This document shows positions 1 to 5,595 of a stretch of 10,246 nt of DNA, in pieces (positions within the stretch are counted from its first letter, which is position 1; every line of letters begins with the position of its first letter). The notes beneath the pieces were generated by a model. That model was given only the letters and a program-made list of their open reading frames with translations. It was not told the origin of the DNA and did no database searches. This stretch comes from Candidatus Bipolaricaulota bacterium (GTDB lineage: Bacteria; Bipolaricaulota; Bipolaricaulia; UBA7950; UBA9294), in contig JAGGXO010000055.1 in assembly GCA_021163015.1 (NCBI GenBank), positions 1-10,246 on the forward strand. Direction: 5' to 3'. The position numbers and the translations under genes are program-made.

Positions 1-23
1 CTACCAGGCTGCGCCACTCCCCG
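1..23 (-). tRNA. 5' end of a tRNA, probably tRNA-Pro, cut by the window edge
   Basis: Read on the minus strand, the first bases are CGGGGAG (acceptor 5' strand), TG, GCGC (start of the D stem) and AGCCTGGTAG (D loop with the conserved GG). This is the normal opening of a bacterial tRNA, and CGGGG followed by GCGCAGCCTGGTAG is typical of tRNA-Pro. The anticodon lies outside the window, so the proline identity is an inference from the acceptor and D-arm. A good sigma-70 promoter sits just upstream at the right distance for a tRNA transcript. Confidence 0.75.
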
Positions 24-34
24 CACATATGGTG

Positions 35-63
35 ATTATAGGTGCCCAGAGCAGCTCGATCAA
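35..63 (-). promoter_or_regulatory. Promoter of the tRNA gene
   Basis: On the minus strand, TTGATC (58-63) is separated by 17 nt from a perfect TATAAT (35-40). The predicted transcription start is near 28, about five bases before the mature tRNA 5' end, as expected for a short RNase P-processed leader. Confidence 0.7.
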
Positions 64-353
64 TCGGGCGACGTGGTGATGGCTGATAAGTGCCGATCAG
101 AAACATCCTCTTTCCAGAGCGCCAAATTGTGATGGGTGATGAGAAAGATCAAGAGTCTCCTCTCGCAGAGAGGCAAAGAACGCAGAGAAAGCGGTGATAG
201 AGCGATGGGACATGCGTAAAATGGAGCAACGGACCGATGATTAGCTGTACGCTGATCGGGTGTGCCTTGATCGTATGGGGCTTTCGTAGCGCGGTAGCTT
301 GTCTGCCACGTTGAGACACGATTCAACACTATAATCTTGGGCGCAATTTCGCC
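64..353. other. Intergenic stretch without a recognisable gene
   Basis: No coding region can be supported between the tRNA promoter and the end of the 78-residue ORF. A minus-strand open frame at 60-329 runs through repeat sequence, has no good ribosome binding site and resembles nothing recognisable. An isolated TATAAT on the plus strand (330-335) has no -35 element at a workable distance and no gene downstream. The stretch holds a degenerate repeat at about 155-193. Confidence 0.6.
155..193. repeat. Degenerate GCAGAGA/GCAAAGA intergenic repeat, copy 1
   Basis: Short units GCAGAGAG, GCAAAGAAC and GCAGAGAAAG follow one another with a 9-10 nt period. The left part, CCTCTC-GCA-GAGAGG (159-173), can also form a 6-bp hairpin. 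Related units occur at 4801-4860 and, on the other strand, at 8475-8508. All three lie between genes. Confidence 0.5.
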
Positions 354-590
354 TCAGTGCTCGCGGTGACGTATGATCTGGCGCAGACCGGGGAGGCTGA
401 TCATGTCCTTATAGCCGTTCGTGAGGAGACCAACCTCATCATCCGACATTCCCATCCTTCGCAACGTGCGCGAGAATGAACGGAGCGATCTTCGCCGGCG
501 GTAGAGATACGACGTTCCCATTCCGCCGGCAGTGACGATCAGCCTCCCGATGCACCCGGTGATGGTGAGTATGTGGATTATCCGCTTCAG
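354..590 (-). CDS. Small uncharacterised protein (78 aa), apparent CTG start
   Basis: An open frame directly follows the 99-residue gene and overlaps its TGA in the arrangement CTGA, which mimics the common coupled ATGA overlap. No ATG, GTG or TTG lies upstream in frame before a stop, but AGGGGG stands at suitable spacing before the CTG. The first in-frame ATG is codon 24 and has no obvious binding site, giving a 55-residue alternative. The N-terminal third is fairly hydrophobic with one Arg and is followed by RRRR (residues 31-34). The C-terminal half carries F39, L43, G47, D51, E52, G59 and Y60, matching the spacing of a motif in the upstream 99-residue protein. Function is unknown. The shared motif and tight coupling argue that it is real; the exact start is uncertain. 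Confidence 0.5.
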   Translation of the reverse strand: MKRIIHILTITGCIGRLIVTAGGMGTSYLYRRRRSLRSFSRTLRRMGMSDDEVGLLTNGYKDMISLPGLRQIIRHREH

Positions 591-886
591 TTCTCGTCCC
601 CCTCGTCATCGTCATCGTGACGGCGCGTGAAGTCGCCGATGTTTATTCCCTTCTTTCCCATGATATCACGCAGGTTGATCATGTACCCCCGCGCCATCTC
701 CAGTGCATCTTCCTTGGGAATTCCCGATTCCACCAGCCTCTTGTAGAACGTGCCCACAGACTCGGCCATATTCTCCGCCGACTCTTTGGAATAGAGCACG
801 TCTCTGAGCCCGCGGAGCAGGGCTGGAACCTTGTCTGATACTACTTCTAATACCTCGCGTAGATCTTGTACATCATGACTTTCCAC
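587..886 (-). CDS. Uncharacterised acidic-tailed small protein (99 aa) of the sigma/anti-sigma operon
   Basis: It starts with GTG at 886 behind AAGGAGGAG and overlaps the end of the anti-sigma gene by 14 bases, so it is probably translationally coupled to it. The protein looks fully helical and soluble, with no signal peptide or membrane segment. Residues 46-68 form an amphipathic motif (F47, L51, G55, E59, D60, A61, M64, G67, Y68) that recurs in the next gene. The end is a run of acidic residues, DDDDEGDEN. I do not recognise a named family. Its place after an ECF sigma factor and its ZAS anti-sigma suggests an accessory or output role in that circuit, which is inference from position only. 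Confidence 0.8.
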   Translation of the reverse strand: MESHDVQDLREVLEVVSDKVPALLRGLRDVLYSKESAENMAESVGTFYKRLVESGIPKEDALEMARGYMINLRDIMGKKGINIGDFTRRHDDDDEGDEN

Positions 887-1265
887 TGTTCTCCTCCTTC
901 TCTATTGTGCTGTATATTGGTACCTGCCGGCCCAGTAGGCGCATGCTGCTTGTAAAACGCGCTCTTCCTCTTCTTGTGACTGATAATCCCAGAGAGAGAC
1001 CGAGAAGGAATGATCCGAGATCGAGGCTCCCGAGTTGTACCTCTCCCTTCTCTGTTCTTACCCGATCCCAAACGCGTCCGGGAAGCGGCGGCGTCTCATC
1101 GATCGCGGTGCGCACTTGAAGCGACAACTGGTGTGTCGATGCCAGTTCCTCGCGACAATTGGCGCACACAGCGATGTGCTCTGCCACTGCGGCCGCCTCG
1201 TCACCTGAGAGTGTCCCGTTCACGTACCAGGGGATCAGTGCTCGCACCTGTTCACATTCCATCAT
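873..1265 (-). CDS. Zinc-binding (ZAS/zf-HC2) anti-sigma factor
   Basis: The 130-residue protein begins with the putative zinc-finger of anti-sigma factors: C4, then H30-x3-C34-x2-C37, the classic HxxxCxxC ZAS arrangement. In this family that domain folds against the cognate ECF sigma factor and can release it on redox or cell-envelope stress. A hydrophobic Leu/Gly/Ser stretch (residues 83-96) followed by Arg-rich sequence could be a short membrane anchor, but it is shorter than a normal transmembrane helix, so the protein may be soluble. The start ATG at 1265 overlaps the sigma stop codon (ATGA) and is preceded by GGAGG inside the sigma gene; a second ATG follows at once. Tight overlap with the sigma gene supports a cognate pair. 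Confidence 0.85.
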   Translation of the reverse strand: MMECEQVRALIPWYVNGTLSGDEAAAVAEHIAVCANCREELASTHQLSLQVRTAIDETPPLPGRVWDRVRTEKGEVQLGSLDLGSFLLGLSLGLSVTRRGRARFTSSMRLLGRQVPIYSTIEKEENSGKS

Positions 1266-1768
1266 GAGAGCGCCTCCGCAAGATTCTTCTTCGCATAGTA
1301 CATGCGCGATTTCACCGTCCCCTCCGGTATATCAAGTAGATCTGCGATAGCCTTGTAGGGAAGGTTCTCATAGAAGGTGAGGAAGATAATCTCGCGCTGA
1401 TCGGGCGGCAAGTTGTCAATTGCCGTACGAACGTGGCCTTGGCGCTCGATCGCTGGAGCTGGATCATCAATAACGCTAGCTATTTCATCCATGCGGCCTC
1501 CCTTCTTTTCCTTCTTGAGGATATCGTATGACTTGTGACGAGCGATCCCAAAGATCCAGGTCGACACGCGAGAACTCCCGACATAGGTGCTTGCCTTGTC
1601 CCAGACTGTGATCATTGTTTCTTGCACGACCTCCTCGGCGAGATGTTGGTCCCGCAGTAACGTAAGTGCGTAGCGAAAAACACGCTTTGCGAACTCCTCG
1701 TACAATCGCTGAAATGATGCATCATCCTTGCGGGCCACCCTCGCCAGCAGATCACGTTCGTGGGCCAA
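1262..1768 (-). CDS. ECF-type RNA polymerase sigma factor (sigma-70 family)
   Basis: The 168-residue protein has only the two domains of an ECF sigma factor. Region 2 covers about residues 16-86, with the core-binding helix AEEVVQETMITVW (44-56) and the -10-reading helix STWIFGIARHKSYD (69-82). Region 4 covers about 113-165, with LPPDQREIIFL, the YKAIADLLDIPEGTVKSRM helix-turn-helix and a closing basic helix. It directs RNA polymerase to stress-type promoters when released by the anti-sigma encoded next. The start is TTG at 1768, placed four bases after GGGAGG. The stop of the preceding 58-codon gene (TAG) abuts this ribosome binding site. The target promoters cannot be named from this window. 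Confidence 0.95.
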   Translation of the reverse strand: MAHERDLLARVARKDDASFQRLYEEFAKRVFRYALTLLRDQHLAEEVVQETMITVWDKASTYVGSSRVSTWIFGIARHKSYDILKKEKKGGRMDEIASVIDDPAPAIERQGHVRTAIDNLPPDQREIIFLTFYENLPYKAIADLLDIPEGTVKSRMYYAKKNLAEALS

Positions 1769-1777
1769 TTGACCTCC

Positions 1778-1954
1778 CTAGCGTAGTGCATCGGCCAACC
1801 GTCTTCTCCAACGCCTAGGTACGCGCTTCTGTTTGACCATCGGCTTCTTCTTTGGTTGTGCCTTGACGAGAGCTATACGCTCAGCCTCGCAAAGGCGCCG
1901 TCGATATTGCATGAGCGCTTGATCCGTATCGATTCTACCACATAGCTTCATCAT
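1778..1954 (-). CDS. Small basic hypothetical protein (58 aa)
   Basis: The frame is open further upstream into the end of the ArsR gene, but the best start is the ATG pair at 1954/1951, directly preceded by GGGAGGGA. The product is short and strongly basic, with clusters such as KAQPKKKP and RRWRRRLADALR, and two Cys (C5, C22) that do not form a recognised motif. It ends nine bases before the sigma start, which suits an operon member. The charge would allow nucleic-acid or membrane-surface binding, but no function can be assigned. It could also be a non-functional open frame, although position and ribosome binding site favour a gene. Confidence 0.5.
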   Translation of the reverse strand: MMKLCGRIDTDQALMQYRRRLCEAERIALVKAQPKKKPMVKQKRVPRRWRRRLADALR

Positions 1955-2027
1955 TCCCTCCCTGGCTGTCACAAGTAAGTAGCCGTTGACAGCAAGAAGG
2001 TTCAATCGTGAAGGAACGAGTTGTTGA

Positions 2028-2339
2028 TCAGTGGGGCAGGATTGGGGAAGACCCGGAATCACGTCCGGCAAGTTGGGAGGCTAGTTCGAGGAACTTCTGG
2101 ACTTGCGGCAGGCGCAACGAGTAGAAGACCTGTTTCCATTCGCGCCGTCGTTCAAGGTAGCCGCGGTCGTAGAGGACGCGCAGGTGCGAAGAGACGTGCG
2201 CTGGGGGAAGGCCGACCTCACGCGCGATATCGCTCACGTTCTTCTCTCCAGCAAAGAGCGCACACAGGATGCGAACGCGATAAGGATTAGATAGGACAGC
2301 TATGAACTCAGATATCGATAGACACGTTTCTTGATTCAT
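2028..2339 (-). CDS. ArsR-family winged-helix transcriptional repressor
   Basis: The 103-residue protein has the compact ArsR/SmtB fold: an N-terminal helix, LSNPYRVRILCALFAGEK (16-33), the recognition unit NVSDIAREVGLPPAHVSSHL (34-53) and the wing DRGYLERRREWKQVFYSL (58-75). Members dimerise and bind AT-rich inverted repeats, releasing DNA on binding a metal or after thiol chemistry. The usual ELCVCDL metal-binding helix is replaced by EKNVSDIA, and the only cysteines are C6 and C26, so the classic alpha-3 metal site is absent. The start ATG at 2339 has AAGGAGATTCT just before it; a longer version from 2381 has no comparable site. It heads the minus-strand operon and is divergent from a membrane thioredoxin, so it may control both. 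Confidence 0.9.
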   Translation of the reverse strand: MNQETCLSISEFIAVLSNPYRVRILCALFAGEKNVSDIAREVGLPPAHVSSHLRVLYDRGYLERRREWKQVFYSLRLPQVQKFLELASQLAGRDSGSSPILPH

Positions 2340-2394
2340 AGAATCTCCTTGTTTGTCATCGCGTTGCATGTTCATCACCAAAGCCTATGCTCGG

Positions 2395-2423
2395 TTGACA
2401 AGATCATCATATTATACTATTGT
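2395..2423 (+). promoter_or_regulatory. Promoter of the thioredoxin-like gene
   Basis: A perfect TTGACA (2395-2400) is followed after 17 nt by TATTGT (2418-2423), four of six matches to the -10 consensus. Predicted start is near 2430, giving a leader of about 50 nt before the ATG at 2483. The element overlaps the minus-strand -10 of the ArsR operon. Confidence 0.6.
2409..2420. promoter_or_regulatory. Imperfect AT-rich palindrome over the divergent promoters; ArsR-side -10
   Basis: The twelve bases ATATTATACTAT match their own reverse complement at 10 of 12 positions. On the minus strand they include a perfect TATAAT (2411-2416) that would serve the ArsR operon, although its -35 side is poor. 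On the plus strand they run into the -10 of the thioredoxin promoter. AT-rich inverted repeats overlapping promoters are the usual operators of ArsR-family proteins, so this is a candidate autoregulatory site. Confidence 0.4.
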
Positions 2424-2482
2424 ACGCTGATCGCACGATGAAGTCTTGCTGAATAGATACGATACCGGGTGGAAGGGGAGAG

Positions 2483-3178
2483 ATGACTGATCAGAAGAAG
2501 CTAGATGAGAAGGCCGATAACGGACGTTGGCTGATGGTTCTTGTTGTTGTCGTGCTTGTGGTGGTGGCAGGGGTGATCGCATGGAGTGTCGCCTCACATA
2601 GGACGAATGCGCCGAAGGTAGCTCAGACCGGGGATACATCGACGAACGAGGTCCCTGCTGCCCCGGCTAGCAGTACTACTGCGAGCAGTAGTACTGCTAC
2701 AAGCGCGCCCGCCTCAGCGGTGACACGAGCGCCTGCGCCCGCTGCCCCAGAGGGGATCACTGTGGGCAAGTCCGCCCCCGACTTTACGTTGAAGGACCTC
2801 GACGGGAACAGTGTGTCACTGCATCAGTTTCGTGGGCATGTTGTGATCCTCGATTTCTGGGCAAGTTGGTGCGCGCCTTGCCGCGCCTCCATGCCAACAC
2901 TCGATGGTTTTGCCGCGAAGTATCACGACAAGGGACTGGTGATGATTGGGGTAAGCCTCGATCGCAGCGCCGGCGACGCCAGTTCCTTCCTGAAGGGGAA
3001 CAACTATCACAGGCTAATCGCGCTCTGGGGATCGGTCAGCGCCTCCCAGGGAGTGGCAAGGACATACGGGGTGAGCGGAATACCGCACACCTTCGTTATC
3101 GATCCAGATGGGATCATCCGCTTTGTCAATCACCCGATGCGCCTGACGGAGTCGTTCCTTGATTCGCTCTTCCAGTAG
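2483..3178 (+). CDS. Membrane-anchored thioredoxin-like protein (TlpA/ResA type)
   Basis: The 231-residue protein has a short cytoplasmic start, one strongly hydrophobic helix (about 16-36), a low-complexity Ala/Pro/Ser/Thr linker (about 42-90) and a thioredoxin domain of the AhpC/TSA-Redoxin type (about 92-231). The active site is WASWCAPCRASMP with C130 and C133, and the cis-proline loop is GIPHTFVIDPDG with P201. Such proteins face the extracytoplasmic side and reduce disulfides, for example during cytochrome c maturation or envelope thiol repair. No cytochrome maturation genes are nearby, so the substrate is unknown. The ATG at 2483 follows GGAAGGGGAG. Divergence from an ArsR-type repressor with two Cys and from a ZAS sigma/anti-sigma pair suggests a thiol-stress function, which is inference. 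Confidence 0.92.
   Translation: MTDQKKLDEKADNGRWLMVLVVVVLVVVAGVIAWSVASHRTNAPKVAQTGDTSTNEVPAAPASSTTASSSTATSAPASAVTRAPAPAAPEGITVGKSAPDFTLKDLDGNSVSLHQFRGHVVILDFWASWCAPCRASMPTLDGFAAKYHDKGLVMIGVSLDRSAGDASSFLKGNNYHRLIALWGSVSASQGVARTYGVSGIPHTFVIDPDGIIRFVNHPMRLTESFLDSLFQ
2668..2699. repeat. Perfect 15-bp inverted repeat inside the linker-coding sequence
   Basis: The arms TAGCAGTACTACTGC (2668-2682) and GCAGTAGTACTGCTA (2685-2699) are exact reverse complements separated by GA. In the mRNA this makes a hairpin of about 14 bp with a tetraloop. It lies in the Ser/Thr/Ala-rich linker of the thioredoxin-like gene, where protein constraint is low, and no T-run follows it. Confidence 0.85.
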
Positions 3179-3180
3179 TC

Positions 3181-3209
3181 TTAAGGTCGAACTACCTTTC
3201 GGCTATAAT
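3181..3209 (+). promoter_or_regulatory. Probable promoter of the M32 carboxypeptidase gene
   Basis: A perfect TATAAT (3204-3209) has TTAAGG (3181-3186) 17 nt upstream, a weak -35. It starts two bases after the stop of the thioredoxin-like gene and would give a leader of about 45 nt to the TTG start at 3261. Transcription could also continue from the upstream gene. Confidence 0.5.
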
Positions 3210-3260
3210 GCCGTTGGCGGCCAAGAGGCGCTGCCATAATCTGCATGGAGGAGATGTCTG

Positions 3261-4754
3261 TTGAGCACACTTGACGCGTACAGGGAACACCTGCGTGAAA
3301 TGGGGAAATTGGAGTCCGCGCTTGCTCTGTTGCACTGGGATCAACGCACTAATCTGCCGCGCAAGGGGCATCCCGCGCGCGCTGAAGTGGTTGGGAAGCT
3401 AACGAAGATGGCATTCGAACTCAGTATCTCGGACAAACTGGGAGGCTACCTGCAGGACCTGGAAGAGCAGGATGGACTGAACGAGGTGGAGCGTGCCAGC
3501 GTTCGTGTGGTCGGGAAGGCATACCGGCGGCACAAGGCGATCCCACCCGCCTTCTATGAGGAGTACGCTGTTGCTGCAGCACGCTCGGAGACGGCGTGGG
3601 AGGAAGCGAAGGAGAAATCAGACTTCGGTCTGTTTAAGGATCATCTTGAACGGATGGTCGATTACGCTCGCAAGTTCGCCGAGTACTATGGATACGAGGA
3701 TTCGCCGTACGATGCCTTGATCGAGGAATTCGAGCCGGGGATGACAAGCGCGGAGCTAAAGACGATCATCGTACCTTTGCGCGAGAAGCTTGTCCCGTTC
3801 ATCAAGCGGCTGATGGAGGATGGAACGAGACCTGAAGATGGGTTCATGCAAGGTAGTTTTGCAGACGAGATGCAGCGAGCTTTGTCTCTGAAGGCGCTTG
3901 AAGCGATGAATTACGACTTGGATGCCGGAAGGCTTGATCCAAGCGTACACCCGTTCACCACGACCATCGGCCCTGGGGATGTGCGGGTGACAACGCGCTT
4001 CCTGCCGCATAACATCCTGTCCGGTCTGGCAAGCTCCATGCACGAGGGCGGACATGCCCTCTACGATCAGGGTATACCAGACAAGCTTCGCTGGACTGGT
4101 CTGGATGAAGGGGCGTCATTTGGGATACACGAGTCGCAATCGCGAATGTGGGAGAACCTGGTCGGCCGCAGCCGTTCTTTCTGGACGTTCTTTGCACCGA
4201 TCGCGAGAGAGATCGTTCCTCAACTCTCCTCCGTTTCCGTTGAGGAGCTGTATCGCGCGGTGAACACCGTGGAGCCATCCCTCGTCCGCGTGGAGGCCGA
4301 TGAGGTTACGTATAACCTGCACATCATGCTCCGCTTTGAGCTGGAGGAAGGCCTGATCACCGGGAAGATTGACACGGGTGATCTACCTGAGCTATGGCGC
4401 GATGCGATGAAGCGCTACCTTGGTGTCGTGCCTGAGGACGACGCGCATGGAGTGCTGCAGGATGTACACTGGTCAAGCGGTCTGTTCGGCTACTTCCCTT
4501 CCTATATGCTTGGGAACCTGTACAGTGCGCAATTCTTTGCCGCTGCGCGCAAGGATATCGCAGACCTCGATCAGAAGATCGCGAGTGGAAAGCTCTCGGA
4601 TCTCCTTTCATGGCTGCGTGAGAACATTCACCAGTACGGGAAGATGTACGAGCCGAAGGAGTTGATTGAGCGTGTCACCGGCGAGAAGCCGGATCCCTCT
4701 TGCTTTGTCCGCTACATCATGGACAAGTACACCGATGTCTACGATCTGCACTAG
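3261..4754 (+). CDS. M32-family metallocarboxypeptidase (carboxypeptidase Taq type)
   Basis: The 497-residue product has the normal length for peptidase family M32, zinc-dependent cytoplasmic enzymes that remove C-terminal amino acids from peptides. Visible family signatures are the zinc motif H261-E262-G-G-H265 in SSMHEGGHALYDQG, the third-ligand segment HESQSRMWEN with E291, the DVRVTTRF (DxRxT) motif at 240-247, RVEADEVTYNLHI (343-355), and HWSSGLFGYFPSYMLGN near 403-419. All expected catalytic residues are present, so the enzyme should be active. No signal peptide is seen. The start is TTG at 3261, seven bases after GGAGGAG (3247-3253). The nearer ATG at 3254 is out of frame and reaches TGA after six codons. 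The gene is probably monocistronic, with its own promoter after the thioredoxin-like gene. Confidence 0.95.
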   Translation: MSTLDAYREHLREMGKLESALALLHWDQRTNLPRKGHPARAEVVGKLTKMAFELSISDKLGGYLQDLEEQDGLNEVERASVRVVGKAYRRHKAIPPAFYEEYAVAAARSETAWEEAKEKSDFGLFKDHLERMVDYARKFAEYYGYEDSPYDALIEEFEPGMTSAELKTIIVPLREKLVPFIKRLMEDGTRPEDGFMQGSFADEMQRALSLKALEAMNYDLDAGRLDPSVHPFTTTIGPGDVRVTTRFLPHNILSGLASSMHEGGHALYDQGIPDKLRWTGLDEGASFGIHESQSRMWENLVGRSRSFWTFFAPIAREIVPQLSSVSVEELYRAVNTVEPSLVRVEADEVTYNLHIMLRFELEEGLITGKIDTGDLPELWRDAMKRYLGVVPEDDAHGVLQDVHWSSGLFGYFPSYMLGNLYSAQFFAAARKDIADLDQKIASGKLSDLLSWLRENIHQYGKMYEPKELIERVTGEKPDPSCFVRYIMDKYTDVYDLH

Positions 4755-4800
4755 CCAGATTGCGACTTCAAACTGTGCTGGGTAGGAACGGCAGAAGAAT

Positions 4801-4860
4801 CATCACACAGAGACGCAGAGAACGCAGCTGCAGCACTCACGCAAAGACCCGATACGCAAG
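4801..4860. repeat. Degenerate GCAGAGA/GCAAAGA intergenic repeat, copy 2
   Basis: Units ACAGAGAC, GCAGAGAAC and GCAG are followed, after CTGCAG, by ACTCACGCAAAGACC and CGCAAG. The pattern matches copy 1 at 155-193 (GCAGAGA, GCAAAGA, GCAGAGA). It fills most of the convergent gap between the carboxypeptidase and flavoprotein genes and has no coding potential. Confidence 0.5.
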
Positions 4861-4873
4861 AGGACAATACAGA

Positions 4874-4906
4874 AGCAGCCAACCGAAAGATCTTCGGTTG
4901 GCTGCT
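4874..4906. terminator. Strong 14-bp hairpin between convergent genes, probable terminator
   Basis: AGCAGCCAACCGAA (4874-4887) pairs perfectly with TTCGGTTGGCTGCT (4893-4906) around an AGATC loop. It lies 15 bases beyond the stop of the minus-strand flavoprotein gene and about 120 bases beyond the plus-strand carboxypeptidase gene. Neither side has a long U-tract. The minus-strand side (TCTGTATTG) is the more U-rich, so it best fits termination of the tryptophanase operon, perhaps acting both ways. Confidence 0.65.
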
Positions 4907-4921
4907 GAAAGCTGATTCTCG

Positions 4922-5551
4922 CTACGATCGCCGCCTGCGCCGATGCGTTGGGCGGCGTTCTTTTCGCTTGGCTGGGCTCAGCTCTGGGATTGGTGGCGCT
5001 GCAGTCATTGCCGCCAGGGCGTCATGGATCGTCTCTAGCTGGTAGTCGCGAGTGTTCTTCGTAACGGGGATCGTGTCGAAGACCTTTGCTTTGAGGCGCA
5101 GCGCGAAGCGCTCCATCATCTCCAGGCACGAGAGCGTTCCGTGCCCAGTTCCTCCTGCAGCAGCGATTAACACCATTGGCTTATCGGCGAGAATGCTTTT
5201 CTCTCCAGCGCCTTCGTCCTTTGTGGCCTCGCAGCGGCGCAGGCGATCTATCATCGCCTTCATCGGTTCACTAGGCTCTCCGAAGTAGACCGGTGTTATG
5301 AAGACATATCCTTCTGCCTGTTCGATCGTCTCCTGCAGGCTCTGAAAGTCGTCCTGCAGTTGGCAGTGGTGCTTGCTCTTGCAGGTTCCCCAGCCATCGT
5401 TATGCACCGCGCAACGCGAAATGCTAAGATCGTTCAAATCAACCAATCGTGCAGGACTGCGACCATCGATCACGCCCTGACGGGCCGCCTCTGCACAAGC
5501 GGATGTCAAGCCATTGTCGTTTGGGCTACTTGTTAGAATTAGAATCTTCAT
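4922..5551 (-). CDS. Flavodoxin-fold NAD(P)H-dependent oxidoreductase, FMN reductase family
   Basis: The 209-residue protein begins MKILILTSSPNDNGLTS, the first beta strand and FMN phosphate loop of the NADPH-dependent FMN reductase/flavodoxin-like family. It continues with VFITPVYFGEPSEPMKAMIDR (83-103), the usual second flavin-contact segment, and AAAGGTGHGT near 130-139. Three Cys (C47, C57, C63) occur in a region where relatives carry Cys clusters, but H50 stands where many have another Cys, so an iron-sulfur site is doubtful. The C-terminus is a basic tail with RRRRR. The start at 5551 has AGGAG before it; an ATG five codons upstream lacks one. It follows tryptophanase by about 45 bases on the same strand, so it is probably co-transcribed. 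Substrate is unknown. Confidence 0.85.
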   Translation of the reverse strand: MKILILTSSPNDNGLTSACAEAARQGVIDGRSPARLVDLNDLSISRCAVHNDGWGTCKSKHHCQLQDDFQSLQETIEQAEGYVFITPVYFGEPSEPMKAMIDRLRRCEATKDEGAGEKSILADKPMVLIAAAGGTGHGTLSCLEMMERFALRLKAKVFDTIPVTKNTRDYQLETIHDALAAMTAAPPIPELSPAKRKERRPTHRRRRRS

Positions 5552-5595
5552 GCTTCTCCTATTCATAGAAAGATTGTTCCGGATAAGAATTAGTC

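Noticed and set aside
60..329. 89-codon minus-strand frame
   Set aside because: It runs through the GCAGAGA repeat, has no ribosome binding site, and its translation looks like noncoding sequence.
330..335. Plus-strand TATAAT
   Set aside because: No -35 at suitable spacing (TTGAGA is only 13 nt away) and no plus-strand gene follows.
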